Shown here: piece after piece, positions 1 through 4,944 of the stretch | How positions within the stretch are numbered: position 1 is the first letter of the stretch | Layout of the letters: every line of letters begins with the position of its first letter | Source of the DNA: JBNJDJ01 sp051744845 | GTDB taxonomy: Bacteria; Bacillota; Clostridia; Peptostreptococcales; Acidaminobacteraceae | Assembly: GCA_051744845.1 (NCBI GenBank) | Contig: JBNJDJ010000101.1 | Coordinates: 1 to 5,042, forward strand | DNA length: 5,042 nucleotides | Direction of reading: 5' to 3' | Program-made: the position numbers and the translations under genes | Notes under the pieces: model-generated | Database searches by the model: none | Seen by the model: the letters and a program-made list of their open reading frames with translations, nothing else | Told to the model about the DNA's origin: nothing

Positions 1-1083
1 CCTATTTTCTATAACTCCTCCACCTAATATATAGTCGTCTTTATAAAAAACTACAGATTGACCAGAAGTTACAGCTCTTATTTTATCAAAAATTACTTTT
101 ACCTTATCTTCTCCTATAGGTATAATTTCACAATGCTTTGTATTCCCACTATATCTAACTTTAGCTTCCGCTTCAATTTTTTGTTTTAACTTATCAAAAG
201 GGAAAAAATTTAAATTACTTGCTATTAGACCTTTTGAAAAAACATCTTCATTTTCTCCAACAACAATCTCATTAGTCTCAGCTTTTATATCTACTACGTA
301 TACTGGCTTTCCTAAAGACAAACCTAATCCTCTTCTTTGACCTATAGTATAATTTGTTATACCTGTATGTTTTCCTAAGAATTTGCCATTTAAATCAACA
401 AAATTACCAGGTGTTATATCATAGTCAGCATTTTCTTTAATAAATTCTGTATAATCATCATCTACAAAACAAATATCTTGACTATCTTTTTTATCAGCTA
501 CAACTAAATCTAATTTATCAGCAATTTCTCTAATTTTTTCTTTTGAACTATATTCAGCCAAAGGAAAAAGAGTATGTTTTAATTGTCTTTGATTTAAATT
601 ATATAAAGCATAACTTTGATCTTTTCTATCAGCTTTAGATCTTTTTAATAAATACCTATCATTTTCTTTATCATATACTTTTTTAGCATAATGACCAGTG
701 GCTACATAATATGCACCTAATTCATTTGCTCTGTCTAGTAAATGTTTAAATTTTAAAAATTTATTACAATCTATACAAGGATTAGGCGTTCTTCCTTTTT
801 TATATTCACCTAAAAACTTATCAATTACTTTTGTTTTAAATTCGTCTCTAAAATCCATTACATAAAATGGTATTCCAATCTTTTTAGCAACCATTCTAGC
901 ATCTTCAACTGCTGATAGAGAACAACAACCTCCATCATCAAATTGCTTTTTACCATCATCTTGCCATATTTTCATTGTTACTCCAATTACATCATAGCCT
1001 TCTTGTTTTAAAATATATGCAGCTACAGAGCTATCAACTCCACCACTCATTCCAATAACTACTTTGTTTTTATCTAAACTCAT
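1..1083 (-). CDS. mnmA: tRNA-specific 2-thiouridylase MnmA (3' end outside window)
   Basis: My reverse-strand translation is open for 361 codons from the ATG at 1081-1083 to the left edge with no stop. The family is about 360-370 residues long, so only a few C-terminal residues are missing. MnmA activates U34 of tRNA-Lys, -Glu and -Gln with ATP and replaces the 2-oxygen with sulfur, in the cytoplasm. Visible motifs are the PP-loop GMSGGVDSS (residues 11-19), GGCCSLSAVEDAR (51-63), GRTPNPCIDCNKFLKF (97-112), ATGHYA (128-133), the second catalytic-cysteine motif SQDICF (201-206), and YTIGQRRGLG (245-254). The end at LGGGVIEN is the usual C-terminal beta-barrel finish. Cys106 and Cys205 match the two catalytic cysteines of E. 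coli MnmA (102 and 199). Position 103 is Cys where E. coli has Asp99, giving CxxC. The start codon overlaps the stop of the upstream desulfurase (TAATG), implying translational coupling and a shared transcript. Identity is very secure. Confidence 0.96.
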   Translation of the reverse strand, partial: MSLDKNKVVIGMSGGVDSSVAAYILKQEGYDVIGVTMKIWQDDGKKQFDDGGCCSLSAVEDARMVAKKIGIPFYVMDFRDEFKTKVIDKFLGEYKKGRTPNPCIDCNKFLKFKHLLDRANELGAYYVATGHYAKKVYDKENDRYLLKRSKADRKDQSYALYNLNQRQLKHTLFPLAEYSSKEKIREIADKLDLVVADKKDSQDICFVDDDYTEFIKENADYDITPGNFVDLNGKFLGKHTGITNYTIGQRRGLGLSLGKPVYVVDIKAETNEIVVGENEDVFSKGLIASNLNFFPFDKLKQKIEAEAKVRYSGNTKHCEIIPIGEDKVKVIFDKIRAVTSGQSVVFYKDDYILGGGVIENR

Positions 1084-2213
1084 TATTTTAACCTTTCTAT
1101 AATACTTTTCAATTCTTTTATAAAATAATCTATTTCCTTTTTAGTATTTGTATAACCTAGACTAATACGTAAATCAGCTCCTATAGATTTTTGACCGATA
1201 GCTTTTAAAACTTTTGATCTTTCAATACTACCTGAAGAACAAGCAGAGCCTGCTGATACAAAAATACCTTTTAAATCTAGATTAAAAAGTAAACTTTCTT
1301 GATTAATATCTGGAATAGTTAAATGAATATTTCCAGAGATTCTTTTATCTAATGAACCATTTATATATATTTTTAAATCTAATAATTTTATTTTTTTTAA
1401 CATATAATTAGTTAAATTATCTACAAAATCTTTTCTTTTTATTTTATTTTTTTCTATTATCTCTAATGCTTTATACATTCCAAATTGAGAAATATAATTT
1501 TCAGTACCAGCTCTTAAATTTCTTTCTTGACCTCCACCGTGAATTAATGGATCAATTTGAATACCTTTTTTTATATATAATAAACCAACACCTTTAGGTC
1601 CATAAAATTTATGGCCTGACAAAGATAATAAATCTATATTTAAATTCTTTAAATCAATTTCATTGTGCTTAATATATTGAACTGCATCAGTATGAAAATA
1701 TACATTTTTATCTTTTAAAATTTCAGAAATTTCTTTTATAGGTTGAATAGTTCCAATTACATTATTAGCATACATAATTGATACTAAAATTGTATCTTTT
1801 CTTAATTTAGATTTAAGTTGATCTATTTTTATAAATCCATTTTTATCAACATCAAGATAAGTTATTTCAAAACCTTGATCTTTTAAATATTTACAAGTCT
1901 CTAAAACTGAAGGATGTTCAATTTTAGATGTTATAATATGTTTTCCTTTGTCTTTATTTGCATAAGCTATTCCTTTTAAAGCCCAATTATTTGACTCACT
2001 TCCACCAGATGTAAAATAAACTTCTTTATTTGAGCAATTTAAGACTTTAGAAATAAACATTTTAGATTGATCTATTATATCTTTTGAATCTCTAGCTATT
2101 TTATAAACACTAGATGGATTAGCATACATGCTATTTGCCAAACTCATCATTTCTTTATTTACATTTTCATTTAATTTTGTCGTTGCATTATGATCAAAAT
2201 ATATTTCTTTCAA
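1083..2213 (-). CDS. cysteine desulfurase, NifS/IscS class I (YrvO-like, partner of MnmA)
   Basis: This PLP enzyme removes sulfur from L-cysteine, leaving alanine and an enzyme persulfide that is passed to acceptors. Numbered from the start chosen here (376 aa), the sequence shows YFDHNATT (5-12), TSGGSESNN (68-76), the PLP-stacking His in IEHPSV (98-103), HTDAVQ (174-179, Asp176 binds the pyridine nitrogen), SGHKFYGPKG with Schiff-base Lys202, GGGQERNLRAGTEN (226-239), and SAGSACSSGS with catalytic Cys325 on a class I type loop. The reading frame stays open upstream to a TTG at 2273, but I prefer the TTG at 2211-2213. It has AAGGAG six bases upstream, gives the family length starting MKEIYFDHNATT, and lies after the predicted promoter, whereas the 2273 TTG sits inside the -35 box. 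The gene directly precedes mnmA with a 1-bp overlap, as in the B. subtilis yrvO-mnmA pair, and no IscU/NifU scaffold gene lies between them. I therefore infer that its main client is MnmA, though Fe-S cluster supply is not excluded. Confidence 0.93.
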   Translation of the reverse strand: MKEIYFDHNATTKLNENVNKEMMSLANSMYANPSSVYKIARDSKDIIDQSKMFISKVLNCSNKEVYFTSGGSESNNWALKGIAYANKDKGKHIITSKIEHPSVLETCKYLKDQGFEITYLDVDKNGFIKIDQLKSKLRKDTILVSIMYANNVIGTIQPIKEISEILKDKNVYFHTDAVQYIKHNEIDLKNLNIDLLSLSGHKFYGPKGVGLLYIKKGIQIDPLIHGGGQERNLRAGTENYISQFGMYKALEIIEKNKIKRKDFVDNLTNYMLKKIKLLDLKIYINGSLDKRISGNIHLTIPDINQESLLFNLDLKGIFVSAGSACSSGSIERSKVLKAIGQKSIGADLRISLGYTNTKKEIDYFIKELKSIIERLK

Positions 2214-2219
2214 TTTCAA

Positions 2220-2225
2220 CTCCTT
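2220..2225 (-). promoter_or_regulatory. ribosome binding site deciding the desulfurase start
   Basis: The reverse strand reads AAGGAG here, followed by a six-base spacer (TTGAAA) and then TTG at 2211-2213. The in-frame TTG at 2217-2219 abuts the site and is too close to be used. No comparable site precedes the more upstream TTG at 2271-2273. Confidence 0.8.
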
Positions 2226-2244
2226 ACTTTTCACTACATTATTT

Positions 2245-2273
2245 ATGTTATATTGCTTTTTTAAAAAAGTCAA
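2245..2273 (-). promoter_or_regulatory. promoter of the desulfurase-mnmA operon
   Basis: On the reverse strand a -35 TTGACT (2273-2268) is separated by exactly 17 bases from a -10 TAACAT (2250-2245). The -35 matches the sigma-A consensus at five of six positions, the -10 at four of six. Predicted transcription starts near 2238, giving a leader of about 25 bases that contains the AAGGAG. The spacer carries a T6/A6 run. The same two hexamers at the same spacing occur on the opposite strand for the regulator gene. Confidence 0.72.
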
Positions 2274-2300
2274 TTATATTAATATATTTTAATTGACTTT
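2266..2300. repeat. perfect 11-bp inverted repeat between divergent promoters
   Basis: The left arm AAAGTCAATTA (2266-2276) and right arm TAATTGACTTT (2290-2300) are exact reverse complements separated by 13 AT-only bases. Each arm contains the -35 hexamer of one of the two divergent promoters plus five further matching bases. It may be an operator for the adjacent Crp/Fnr regulator or simply reflect mirrored promoters. The 13-base gap is longer than the usual six-base gap of Crp/Fnr operators, so the operator reading is only a hypothesis. Confidence 0.8.
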
Positions 2301-2321
2301 GGATTAATAATATTTTAACAT
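2293..2321 (+). promoter_or_regulatory. promoter of the Crp/Fnr regulator gene
   Basis: A -35 TTGACT (2293-2298), a 17-base spacer and a -10 TAACAT (2316-2321) mirror the desulfurase promoter exactly in hexamers and spacing. The predicted start is near 2328, only about two bases before AAGGAG (2330-2335), so the leader would be about 14 bases long. An imperfect AT-rich dyad, TTTTAA (2313-2318) with TTAAAA (2326-2331), overlaps the -10 and the start point and could be a second protein site. Confidence 0.7.
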
Positions 2322-2341
2322 AATATTAAAAGGAGAAAAAA

Positions 2342-3028
2342 ATGGATAAAAATATTTTTAAAAATATACAACTTTTTAACAATATAGATAAAAAGGATAT
2401 AAAAAAAGTTTTAAATTGCCTAAAAGCATATGAAAAAAACTATTCTAAAAAAGAATATATCATTAACCCTGGAGACAATATTGAAATTATAGGTGTTGTT
2501 TTAGAAGGACAAGTAAATATTATAAAAGAAACTATTTCTGGTAATGAAATTGTTATTGCAAATATTAATAAATACGGTATTTTTGGTGAAAGTTATGCTG
2601 TTTTAAATAAAGATAATTTTCCACTTTCTGTAAAAGCAATTAAACCTACTAAAATTTTATTTTTAGAATATCAAAAACTAATATCTACTTGTCATAATCA
2701 ATGTTGTTTTCATAAAAAATTAATTGATAATTTATTAAAACTTTTAGCTAAGAAAAATATGCGATTAAATACTAGAATTAATTGTGTAACTAAGAAAAAT
2801 ATAAAAGAAAAATTATTATTTTATTTAATTGAAGAAATGAATTTAATTGAGAAAAAAACTATTCAAATCCCTTTTAATAGAAAAGAATTATCTAATTATT
2901 TAGCAACAAATCGTAGTTCTCTTTCAAGAGTATTATCTAATTTAAAGAAAAATAAAGTTATTGACTATCATAAAAACTCATTCAAATTACTAAATTTAGA
3001 AAACTTAAAAAAGGAAATTAATTATTAA
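2342..3028 (+). CDS. Crp/Fnr-family transcriptional regulator
   Basis: This 228-residue protein has the two-domain Crp/Fnr layout. Residues about 10-110 form the cyclic-nucleotide-binding-like beta-roll, with GDNIEIIGVVLEGQVNI (44-60) and IFGESYAVL (80-88). A long dimerisation helix covers about 125-148. A C-terminal winged helix spans about 176-216, with FNRKELSNYLATNRSSLSRVLSNL (178-201) including the recognition helix. Crp's cAMP-contact residues are not evident, so cAMP is unlikely to be the ligand. Cysteines lie at 26, 117, 121, 122 and 148. The cluster CHNQCCFH (117-124) sits just before the dimer helix, and I recall a similar CxxxCxFH pattern in clostridial regulators of this type. It could bind metal, haem or an Fe-S cluster, or act as a thiol switch, but it is not the N-terminal cluster of classical FNR. 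The ATG has AAGGAG six bases upstream. The gene diverges from the desulfurase operon and converges on the TauE-like gene, which are the obvious candidate targets. The family call is secure; signal and regulon are unknown. Confidence 0.9.
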   Translation: MDKNIFKNIQLFNNIDKKDIKKVLNCLKAYEKNYSKKEYIINPGDNIEIIGVVLEGQVNIIKETISGNEIVIANINKYGIFGESYAVLNKDNFPLSVKAIKPTKILFLEYQKLISTCHNQCCFHKKLIDNLLKLLAKKNMRLNTRINCVTKKNIKEKLLFYLIEEMNLIEKKTIQIPFNRKELSNYLATNRSSLSRVLSNLKKNKVIDYHKNSFKLLNLENLKKEINY

Positions 3029-3064
3029 AAAAAGTATAATCATTTTACTGATTATACTTTTTTT
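3027..3064. terminator. bidirectional intrinsic terminator between convergent genes
   Basis: A perfect 16-bp stem consists of seven A plus GTATAATCA (3027-3042) and TGATTATAC plus seven T (3049-3064), with the six-base loop TTTTAC. On either strand the 9-bp core is followed by a run of seven U, so it can end both the regulator transcript and the leftward permease transcript. The last two bases of the regulator's TAA stop lie in the A-rich arm. The permease stop is 12 bases beyond the other arm. Confidence 0.9.
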
Positions 3065-3076
3065 ATTTAAAAATAT

Positions 3077-3967
3077 TTAAGCTGCACTATTTTCAGTACT
3101 ATCTTCTCTTAAAGTTTCAAATGCAGAATTTAACATTGAAAAACCTGTTATAGTTACAACACCAATTACTACAAATGTCAATATTCTAGTTGGTAATTCT
3201 TTTACTATAAAAGCTGCGATAAGTACACCAAATATACCTGTCAAAGTAATTGCAATTGAAGCTTTAATATCATAAGCTCCTTCATCAATAAATTTCTTAG
3301 ATGCTACTGGCATTAAAAATGCACAAGATCCCATCATTATTGGGAAAGCAACTTTTGCAGATAAACCTAACATATATATTAAAGCCATGCAAGGTGCATA
3401 TAAACCAACACCTGCTGTCATTAATGCTCCTAATATGAAATTGCCTACTACTCCTAGTCCTAATTTAATTCCAGAAAGTCCAATAGCGTCTCCACCGACT
3501 GGCATCCAGCCCATTTGACCTGATAACATTAAAAAGGCAGTAACTAATAAAGCAAAACCCATAACAATTTGTATTTTAGTTTCATCCATTTTAGCAACAA
3601 TTCCTGCTCCTAAATAAGCTCCAATTACAGCAGAGCCAATCATTGCAACTAATGTAAACATCTCTACTTGAATAACTGAAATAAATATAAATGCTTCAAA
3701 TACTATTGGAATTGTACACGATACATTTAATGTACCTGGAATAATTCTATCTCTTACCTGTTTTAAAAATTTCATACTTGCTGTTAATGGAGCAAAAGAT
3801 CCTATTCCTAATGTATCAAAGAAGTTAAAAACAAATCCTAAAATTCCTAACTTTACCCATGAATTATTTTTATTTAAATTATTTTTGTTTTTCATTATAT
3901 CCTTAAAAAAGAATATACTAAACCAACCTGTTAATCCTCCTAAACTAGCTAAAAGTATCTTAACCAT
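3077..3967 (-). CDS. TauE/SafE-family membrane permease (putative sulfite/organosulfur exporter)
   Basis: From the start chosen here the protein has 296 residues and is strongly hydrophobic, with around eight likely membrane segments. It shows the two-half organisation of the TauE/SafE (formerly DUF81) family. Marks include GFVFNFFDTLGIGSFAP near the first half (44-60), glycine-rich GSAVIGAYLGAGIVAKM (111-127), and the second-half repeat GNFILGALMTAGVGLYAPCMALIYMLG (175-201). The family moves sulfite, sulfoacetate or related anions across the cytoplasmic membrane, but individual substrates are poorly predicted by sequence, so sulfite is only a possibility. The frame extends upstream to a TTG at 4012, but the ATG at 3965-3967 is preceded by AGGAGG and begins MVKILLASLGG at a hydrophobic helix. 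The extra 15 residues would start at about the predicted transcription start. The gene stands alone, with its own promoter, converging on the Crp/Fnr gene. Confidence 0.85.
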   Translation of the reverse strand: MVKILLASLGGLTGWFSIFFFKDIMKNKNNLNKNNSWVKLGILGFVFNFFDTLGIGSFAPLTASMKFLKQVRDRIIPGTLNVSCTIPIVFEAFIFISVIQVEMFTLVAMIGSAVIGAYLGAGIVAKMDETKIQIVMGFALLVTAFLMLSGQMGWMPVGGDAIGLSGIKLGLGVVGNFILGALMTAGVGLYAPCMALIYMLGLSAKVAFPIMMGSCAFLMPVASKKFIDEGAYDIKASIAITLTGIFGVLIAAFIVKELPTRILTFVVIGVVTITGFSMLNSAFETLREDSTENSAA

Positions 3968-3971
3968 ATGT

Positions 3972-3977
3972 CCTCCT
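3972..3977 (-). promoter_or_regulatory. ribosome binding site deciding the permease start
   Basis: The reverse strand carries a full AGGAGG, four bases (ACAT) before the ATG at 3965-3967. The spacing is slightly short but the match is perfect. The upstream TTG at 4012 has only AT-rich sequence before it, with no Shine-Dalgarno match. Confidence 0.75.
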
Positions 3978-4016
3978 GTTCTTTCTGATAATAATTGTAT
4001 TTTTTTTAACAATTTA

Positions 4017-4045
4017 ATAGTATTATAAAATCACTAAAATATCAA
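4017..4045 (-). promoter_or_regulatory. candidate promoter of the permease gene
   Basis: The reverse strand has TTGATA (4045-4040), a 17-base spacer and TACTAT (4022-4017). A perfect TATAAT overlaps at 4027-4022, but it would sit only 12 bases from this -35, so the exact -10 is uncertain. Initiation would fall near 4010, leaving a leader of about 40 bases before the ATG at 3967. A short CACT/AGTG inverted repeat (4032-4035 and 4045-4048) overlaps the -35 region. Confidence 0.5.
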
Positions 4046-4144
4046 GTGTTTTAATGTATTCGGAATTTATAAAACAGTCTAATTTTTCAAAAGATTTTAA
4101 TATATTCAAATTAATTAACTTATACTTAAATATGAATATTTTTC
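4046..4144. other. AT-rich intergenic spacer between divergent promoters
   Basis: No open frame with a ribosome binding site is visible here on either strand. The stretch holds only minor dyads: ATTCGGAAT (4058-4066), and AAATAT-GA-ATATTT (4128-4141) just upstream of the xpt -35 box. The A/T tracts next to that box could act as an UP-like element. I see no RNA gene in it. Confidence 0.5.
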
Positions 4145-4173
4145 TTGATTTTTTTATAAACGTTCGCTATAAT
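4145..4173 (+). promoter_or_regulatory. promoter of the riboswitch-xpt transcript
   Basis: TTGATT (4145-4150), a 17-base spacer and a perfect TATAAT (4168-4173) make a strong sigma-A-type promoter. Transcription should begin at about 4179-4181, some ten bases before the aptamer. The -35 sits in T-rich DNA. The spacer contains AACGTTCG, whose complement CGAACGTT faintly recalls a PurR box, but no paired box at proper spacing was found. Confidence 0.82.
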
Positions 4174-4187
4174 TAAAATGTAATTAA

Positions 4188-4262
4188 ATATATCGTATAA
4201 ATTTGAAAATATGGTTCAAATGTTTCTACAAGTCACCTTAAATGACTATAGGCTACGAGTTC
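4188..4262 (+). ncRNA. purine riboswitch aptamer (guanine-type C74, irregular P3/J3-1)
   Basis: The conserved purine-aptamer blocks appear in order. J1/2 is UAUAA (4196-4200). P2 is UUUGAA/UUCAAA (4202-4207, 4215-4220), closing the loop AAUAUGG. J2/3 is UGUUUCUAC (4221-4229). P3 is AGUCA/UGACU (4231-4235, 4243-4247), closing CCUUAAA. J3/1 is CUA (4253-4255) and P1 3' is CGAG. By alignment to the B. subtilis xpt aptamer, 4253 is the specificity base 74; it is C, which pairs with guanine or hypoxanthine rather than adenine. U20-A76 and A21-U75 are preserved (4196-4255, 4197-4254). Odd points are five bases, AUAGG (4248-4252), between P3 and C74 where one A normally stands, giving G at position 73, and a weak P1 with few Watson-Crick pairs. 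The gene controlled is xpt, a classic guanine-riboswitch target. The class call is firm; ligand affinity is uncertain. Confidence 0.9.
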
Positions 4263-4302
4263 AAAACTTTTCAAGCTATTTTTGTGTTTGAAAAATGGAC
4301 TC
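4257..4302 (+). promoter_or_regulatory. antiterminator of the purine riboswitch
   Basis: GAGUUCA (4257-4263), which includes the 3' strand of P1, can pair with UGGACUC (4296-4302), the 5' side of the terminator, over seven pairs with one G-U. Inside that, UUUUCAA (4268-4274) pairs with UUGAAAA (4288-4294), leaving a 13-base loop and an AAAC/A internal loop. This fold excludes both P1 and the terminator. The logic is therefore OFF: purine binding stabilises P1, frees the terminator arm and stops transcription before xpt. Confidence 0.8.
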
Positions 4303-4322
4303 TGCGTATGCAGAGTTTTTTT
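4297..4322 (+). terminator. riboswitch-controlled intrinsic terminator
   Basis: ACTCTGC (4299-4305) and GCAGAGT (4310-4316) form a perfect 7-bp stem with loop GTAT. It is extendable by two G-U pairs (4297-4298 with 4317-4318) and runs into a seven-T tract (4316-4322). It lies 30 bases before the xpt start codon and is the expression platform of the purine riboswitch. Confidence 0.9.
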
Positions 4323-4352
4323 ATTTTTAAATTTGAATATTAAGGAGATGGG

Positions 4353-4925
4353 ATGCAATTACTTAAAGACACTATATTAAAAAAAGGATATATAAAGGAA
4401 GACAATATTTTAAAAGTAGATTCTTTTTTAAATCACCAATTAGAAATAAATTTATTAGATGAAATTGGAAAAGAATTTAAAAAACGTTTTAAAGATAAAA
4501 ATGTTACTAAAATTTTAACAATTGAATCTTCAGGAATTGCAATAGCGGCACTAGCAGCTAAACACTTTGATGTACCTGTTGTATTTGCTAAAAAGACTAA
4601 ATCAAAAAACCTAGATGGTAATACTTATAAAACTAAAGTATATTCTTTTACTAAAGATAAAGAATATACCGTTCAAGTTTCTAAAAAATACTTATCAAAA
4701 GATGATAATGTATTAGTTTTAGATGATTTTCTAGCAAAAGGTAAAGCTTCTTTAGGATTAATTGATATTATAAACAAGGCACAAGCAAATCTTGCTGGTG
4801 TAGGTATAGTGATTGAAAAAGGCTTTCAAGAAGGAGGAAAAAAACTTAGAAAACAAGGAATACATCTTGAATCATTAGCAATAGTAAGGGACTTTGAAAA
4901 AGGAAAAATCAATTTTAAAAATTAA
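4353..4925 (+). CDS. xpt: xanthine phosphoribosyltransferase
   Basis: Xpt joins xanthine to PRPP to make XMP and pyrophosphate in cytoplasmic purine salvage, so that XMP can feed GMP synthesis. The 190-residue length and co-linear motifs match the Bacillus enzyme (194 aa): LLKDTILKKG at the N terminus, ILKVDSFLNHQ (19-29), KILTIESSGIA (53-63), VPVVFAKKTKS (74-84), and VYSFTK (96-101). The PRPP loop VLVLDDFLAKGKA (120-132) has the paired Asp123-Asp124, and VIEKGFQEGGKKLR (153-166) follows. The ATG is preceded by TAAGGAG with a five-base spacer; another ATG at 4348-4350 is too close to that site. The gene is headed by a purine riboswitch and terminator, which should repress it when guanine-type purines are plentiful. 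A lipoprotein gene follows 19 bases downstream without a terminator, suggesting one operon. Nothing looks truncated or altered. Confidence 0.97.
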   Translation: MQLLKDTILKKGYIKEDNILKVDSFLNHQLEINLLDEIGKEFKKRFKDKNVTKILTIESSGIAIAALAAKHFDVPVVFAKKTKSKNLDGNTYKTKVYSFTKDKEYTVQVSKKYLSKDDNVLVLDDFLAKGKASLGLIDIINKAQANLAGVGIVIEKGFQEGGKKLRKQGIHLESLAIVRDFEKGKINFKN

Positions 4926-4944
4926 TTATAGGAGGAAATTTATT

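Noticed and set aside
2236..2248. ACAT-N5-ATGT dyad at the desulfurase -10 as a separate operator
   Set aside because: Four-base arms are too short to support a claim, and the match arises from the -10 sequence itself.
4032..4048. CACT-N9-AGTG dyad as a Crp/Fnr operator for the permease
   Set aside because: Four-base arms with a nine-base gap do not fit the TGTGA-N6-TCACA or TTGAT-N4-ATCAA patterns, and such short dyads are expected by chance in AT-rich DNA.
4128..4141. AAATAT-GA-ATATTT dyad as an operator or start of an RNA gene
   Set aside because: Pure A/T arms carry little information in a window this AT-rich, and no conserved element surrounds it.
4158..4172. Possible PurR box (complement CGAACGTT) inside the xpt promoter spacer
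   Set aside because: Only a partial match, and no second inverted box at the usual spacing was found. The nearest CCGAA-like stretch (around 4060) is about 100 bases away and weak. The riboswitch already explains purine control.
4244..4249. GACTAT directly after P3 loop taken as the canonical J3/1 of the aptamer
   Set aside because: Using it would leave only about two bases for the 3' strand of P3. The later CUACGAG fits J3/1 plus P1, gives C74-U75-A76 pairing to J1/2, and feeds the antiterminator.
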